Origin: Chloroflexota bacterium
Lineage (GTDB): Bacteria; Chloroflexota; Dehalococcoidia; UBA2979
Length of the DNA: 8,240 bases
NCBI GenBank assembly: GCA_009843585.1
Contig: VYDC01000082.1
Location: 1 to 8,240 of the forward strand
Direction: 5' to 3'
Shown here: positions 6,421 through 8,240 of the stretch, piece by piece
Layout: each line of letters starts with the position of its first letter
Numbering within the stretch: the stretch's first letter is position 1
Notes under the pieces: generated by a model
The model's input: the letters and a program-made list of their open reading frames with translations, nothing else
Databases searched by the model: none
Told to the model about the DNA's origin: nothing
Program-made: the position numbers and the translations under genes

Positions 6421-7460
6421 GATCCCTCCCCGCGCGCGTCGCCCTCGCGGGCGCGCTCGCCTCGGGCGTCCTCGCGGCGGGCGTGCCTCCGGCGCTTCAG
6501 GCGCAGTCACCCGAGATCGACGGCGGCGGCGGCCGCGTCGTCGTGCTCGTCGTCTCCGGGACGGCCGGGGCGGACCTCACGGGCGCGGTCGAGGTCGAGC
6601 ACAACACCCTCGGCGAGGCGGCCTCGGTCGGCCTGGGGCGCGCCACGGCCGCGGGCGGGCGCGCCGAGTTCTCCGTCCCCACCGACCCGATGCTGACCCA
6701 CGTGCCGCGCGTGAAGTACCGGGGAGTCCAGTACTTCGGCGAGCCGGTCCTGCTCTCCCCCGAGCTCCCCCACGCCGAGGTCTCGGTGCGGGTCTACGAG
6801 ACGGCGAGCGAGCCGCCGCCGCTCTCGGTGCGGGAGACGGCCGTCACCGTGATCGCCCTCGACCGCGCGGCGGCGCAGCTGACGCTGGTGCGGGAGGACC
6901 TCGTCGAGAACCCCTCGGACCGCGTCTACGTCGGCTCAGGCCCCGCCGGCGCGACGCTGCGTCTCCCGCTCCCGGAGCGCACGCTCGACGCCTCGGGCCT
7001 CGGCGAGGAGGGCAGCTACCGGCTCGGCGCCGGGACGCTCGACGCCTCGGTGCCCCTCAGGCCCGGCGTCACCTCCGTCGTCACCACCTACACCGTCGGC
7101 TACGATCCCGGCCGGGACGACTACCGGCTGCGCGTGACCGCCCCCCTGCCGACCGGGCGGGTCGAGGTCCTCGTCCCGGAGCGCTTCGTCGAAGAGCTCG
7201 CGCCGCTCACCGGCGCCCGGATCGCGCCGGGCACGCAGCTGGAGGGCGAGCCGGCGCTGGTGGCGACCGGCGAGGGGGCGGCTCGCGCGGGGGAGGGAAT
7301 GCTCGTGGAGCTCCGCGGCCTCGCCGGGAGCACCGCCTCCAACCCCCTCACCGAGGGGCGCGGCCCGGCCTGGGCCTCGGCGCTCGCGCTCGCGCTGCTC
7401 GCGGCGGCGGCATGGCTCCTCTCGCGGGCACGGCGGCGGCCCGGGGCTCAGGCCCCGTGA
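6417..7460 (+). CDS. Uncharacterised secreted, C-terminally membrane-anchored beta-rich protein in the ccm operon
   Basis: 347 residues from GTG at 6417, with GGAGGG (6405-6410) six bases upstream. I do not recognise a named family. Seen: a signal peptide about 1-30 ending near ALQAQ; a first beta-rich region about 38-130 with features of a transthyretin/carboxypeptidase-regulatory-like sandwich (alternating hydrophobic strands, ATAAGGRAEFSVP, then VKYRGVQYFGEPVLLSP and VSVRVYETAS); a second beta-rich region about 136-305; one C-terminal helix about 318-336 and an Arg-rich cytoplasmic end. So most of the protein lies outside the membrane. It has no cysteine at all, which argues against a thiol-redox or covalent heme role, and only three histidines (62, 95, 119). 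Its start overlaps the ccmI-like stop and its stop overlaps the ccmA start, so it is made together with the maturation apparatus. A structural or substrate-holding role at the Ccm complex is inference only. Confidence 0.85.
   Translation: MRSLPARVALAGALASGVLAAGVPPALQAQSPEIDGGGGRVVVLVVSGTAGADLTGAVEVEHNTLGEAASVGLGRATAAGGRAEFSVPTDPMLTHVPRVKYRGVQYFGEPVLLSPELPHAEVSVRVYETASEPPPLSVRETAVTVIALDRAAAQLTLVREDLVENPSDRVYVGSGPAGATLRLPLPERTLDASGLGEEGSYRLGAGTLDASVPLRPGVTSVVTTYTVGYDPGRDDYRLRVTAPLPTGRVEVLVPERFVEELAPLTGARIAPGTQLEGEPALVATGEGAARAGEGMLVELRGLAGSTASNPLTEGRGPAWASALALALLAAAAWLLSRARRRPGAQAP
6981..7050 (+). repeat. In-frame 16-base direct repeat within the uncharacterised gene
   Basis: ACGCTCGACGCCTCGG occurs at 6981-6996 and 7035-7050, 54 bases (18 codons) apart and in frame, encoding TLDAS twice (residues 189-193 and 207-211). 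It may reflect a repeated beta-hairpin or a small internal duplication, but the bases between copies are not clearly repeated and codon bias in such GC-rich DNA could produce it. Confidence 0.45.
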
Positions 7461-8182
7461 GCCAGGACGGCGCGGACGGACCCGCCGCTCCCGGGATCGA
7501 GGCGCGGGGGCTCACCAAGAGCTACCGCGGCGTGGTCGCCATCGACGGCGTCAGCTTCTCACTGCCGCCCGGCTCTAAGACGGCGCTGCTCGGGGCGAAC
7601 GGCTCCGGCAAGAGCACGCTGCTCGCCACCCTCTCGACGCTCGTCTCCCCGACGGAGGGATCGGCCGCCATCGGCGGCGAGGACGTGGCGGACGCGCCTC
7701 CCGCGCTCCGCCGGCAGGTCGGCTTCATGGGCCACCTCCCGATGCTCTACGAGGAGCTCACCCCGGCCGAGAACCTCCGCTTCTTCGCGCGCCTCTACGA
7801 CGTCGAGGACGGGGGGGAGCGCGCCCGGGAGCTGCTCCGGGCCGTCGGGCTCTGGGCGCGGCGCGACGAGCCCACGTCGGTGCTCTCGCGGGGGATGCAC
7901 CAGCGCCTCGCCCTCGCGCGCGCCGTGCTCCACCGCCCGCGCGTGCTCCTGCTCGACGAGCCCGAGACGGGGCTCGACTCGGACGGCCTCGAGCTGCTCG
8001 AGCGGCTCGCGCTCAGGCGTCGGGGCGTGACCGTGCTCTGCGCGACGCACCGCGTGGAGCGCATCGGGAGCTGGGCGACCGGGCGGCTGGTGCTCGACCG
8101 CGGCCGCGTGGTGGAGGACGACGCGACGCCCGCGGGGAAGCGCGGCTCGGCACATGCGGGAGCGGCGGGGGGCGCGGGATGA
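7457..8182 (+). CDS. ccmA: ABC transporter ATP-binding subunit CcmA (cytochrome c maturation)
   Basis: ATPase of the CcmAB(CD) complex that releases holo-CcmE from CcmC. 241 residues from the chosen start. Seen: Walker A GANGSGKST (46-54); the segment before ENL reads GHLPMLYEELTPAENL (92-107); signature LSRGMHQR (143-150); Walker B with D-loop LLLDEPETGLD (164-174); switch H198 (ATHR). In E. coli CcmA, as I recall it, the residue after the His of the GH motif is the Q-loop Gln; here it is Leu (L94). The GTG at 7457 lies in a GTGA overlap with the previous stop and has only a weak AGG four bases upstream, so coupling is likely. An ATG at 7412 would extend it by 15 low-complexity residues and is less likely. 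The start overlap and the following ccmB make CcmA more likely than a generic ABC-2 exporter ATPase. Confidence 0.92.
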   Translation: MSQDGADGPAAPGIEARGLTKSYRGVVAIDGVSFSLPPGSKTALLGANGSGKSTLLATLSTLVSPTEGSAAIGGEDVADAPPALRRQVGFMGHLPMLYEELTPAENLRFFARLYDVEDGGERARELLRAVGLWARRDEPTSVLSRGMHQRLALARAVLHRPRVLLLDEPETGLDSDGLELLERLALRRRGVTVLCATHRVERIGSWATGRLVLDRGRVVEDDATPAGKRGSAHAGAAGGAG

Positions 8183-8240
8183 GGGCCGCGCTCGCCGTGA
8201 TGGAGAAGGACCTCCGGCTCGCCTGGCGCGACCGGGCGGG
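8179..8240 (+). CDS. ccmB: CcmB heme-exporter-type ABC membrane subunit, 5' end only
   Basis: Only the first 20 codons are in the window. The ATG at 8179 overlaps the ccmA stop (ATGA). The visible residues, MRAALAVMEKDLRLAWRDRA, match the start expected of CcmB, where a short amphipathic segment with K-DL-x-L-x-x-R precedes the first membrane helix. Together with a preceding ccmA this is the expected partner. ccmC would be expected further right, but nothing of it is visible here. Confidence 0.8.
   Translation, partial: MRAALAVMEKDLRLAWRDRA

Noticed and set aside
5846..7456. Long plus-strand frame upstream of and in frame with ccmA, suggesting a fusion protein
   Set aside because: It overlaps ccmH, the ccmI-like gene and the secreted protein in another frame and is Arg/Ala/Pro-rich. 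The ABC domain begins only after 7457, where a GTG overlaps the previous stop.

Overview
This is a GC-rich, densely coding bacterial window that looks chromosomal. It holds two divergent respiratory transcription units separated by about 156 bases. On the minus strand are ctaC and ctaD (the latter cut by the left edge), encoding subunits II and I of an aa3-type heme-copper oxidase. Subunit II carries a fused C-terminal cytochrome c domain (caa3 type). On the plus strand is a tightly packed cytochrome c maturation (System I, Ccm) operon in the order ccmG/tlpA-like, ccmE, ccmF, ccmH, a short ccmI-like gene, an unrecognised membrane-anchored secreted protein, ccmA, and the first codons of ccmB. 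No mobile element, tRNA, rRNA or CRISPR array was seen.

The organism is an aerobic, high-GC bacterium. Five of the six start codons after the first two ccm genes are GTG, and adjacent genes mostly overlap by 4 bases or lie within 7. System I genes beside a caa3 oxidase, with a lipoprotein signal on CtaC, would fit a deep-branching actinobacterium (Rubrobacter or Thermoleophilia kind) or a Chloroflexota member. I cannot decide between them from sequence alone.

Layout: ctaD 1-1284 (minus), a GC hairpin between the cta genes, ctaC 1354-2454 (minus), a divergent regulatory region 2455-2610, then the ccm genes 2611-8240 (plus). There is no gene-free stretch longer than 300 bases.

The functional logic is coherent. 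CtaC contains a CxxCH heme-attachment site, so the oxidase depends on covalent heme ligation. The divergent operon supplies the thioredoxin-like reductant (CcmG), heme chaperone (CcmE), ligase core (CcmF), apocytochrome thiol handling (CcmH/CcmI) and ABC transporter (CcmA/CcmB). ccmC is not in the window and may lie beyond the right edge. The most interesting item is the 347-residue, cysteine-free secreted protein at 6417-7460, translationally coupled to ccmI on one side and ccmA on the other. Secondary points are a four-cysteine CcmH, a CcmE with Phe where the usual heme-ligand Tyr sits, a minimal CcmI, and a possible leaderless promoter for the ccm operon.
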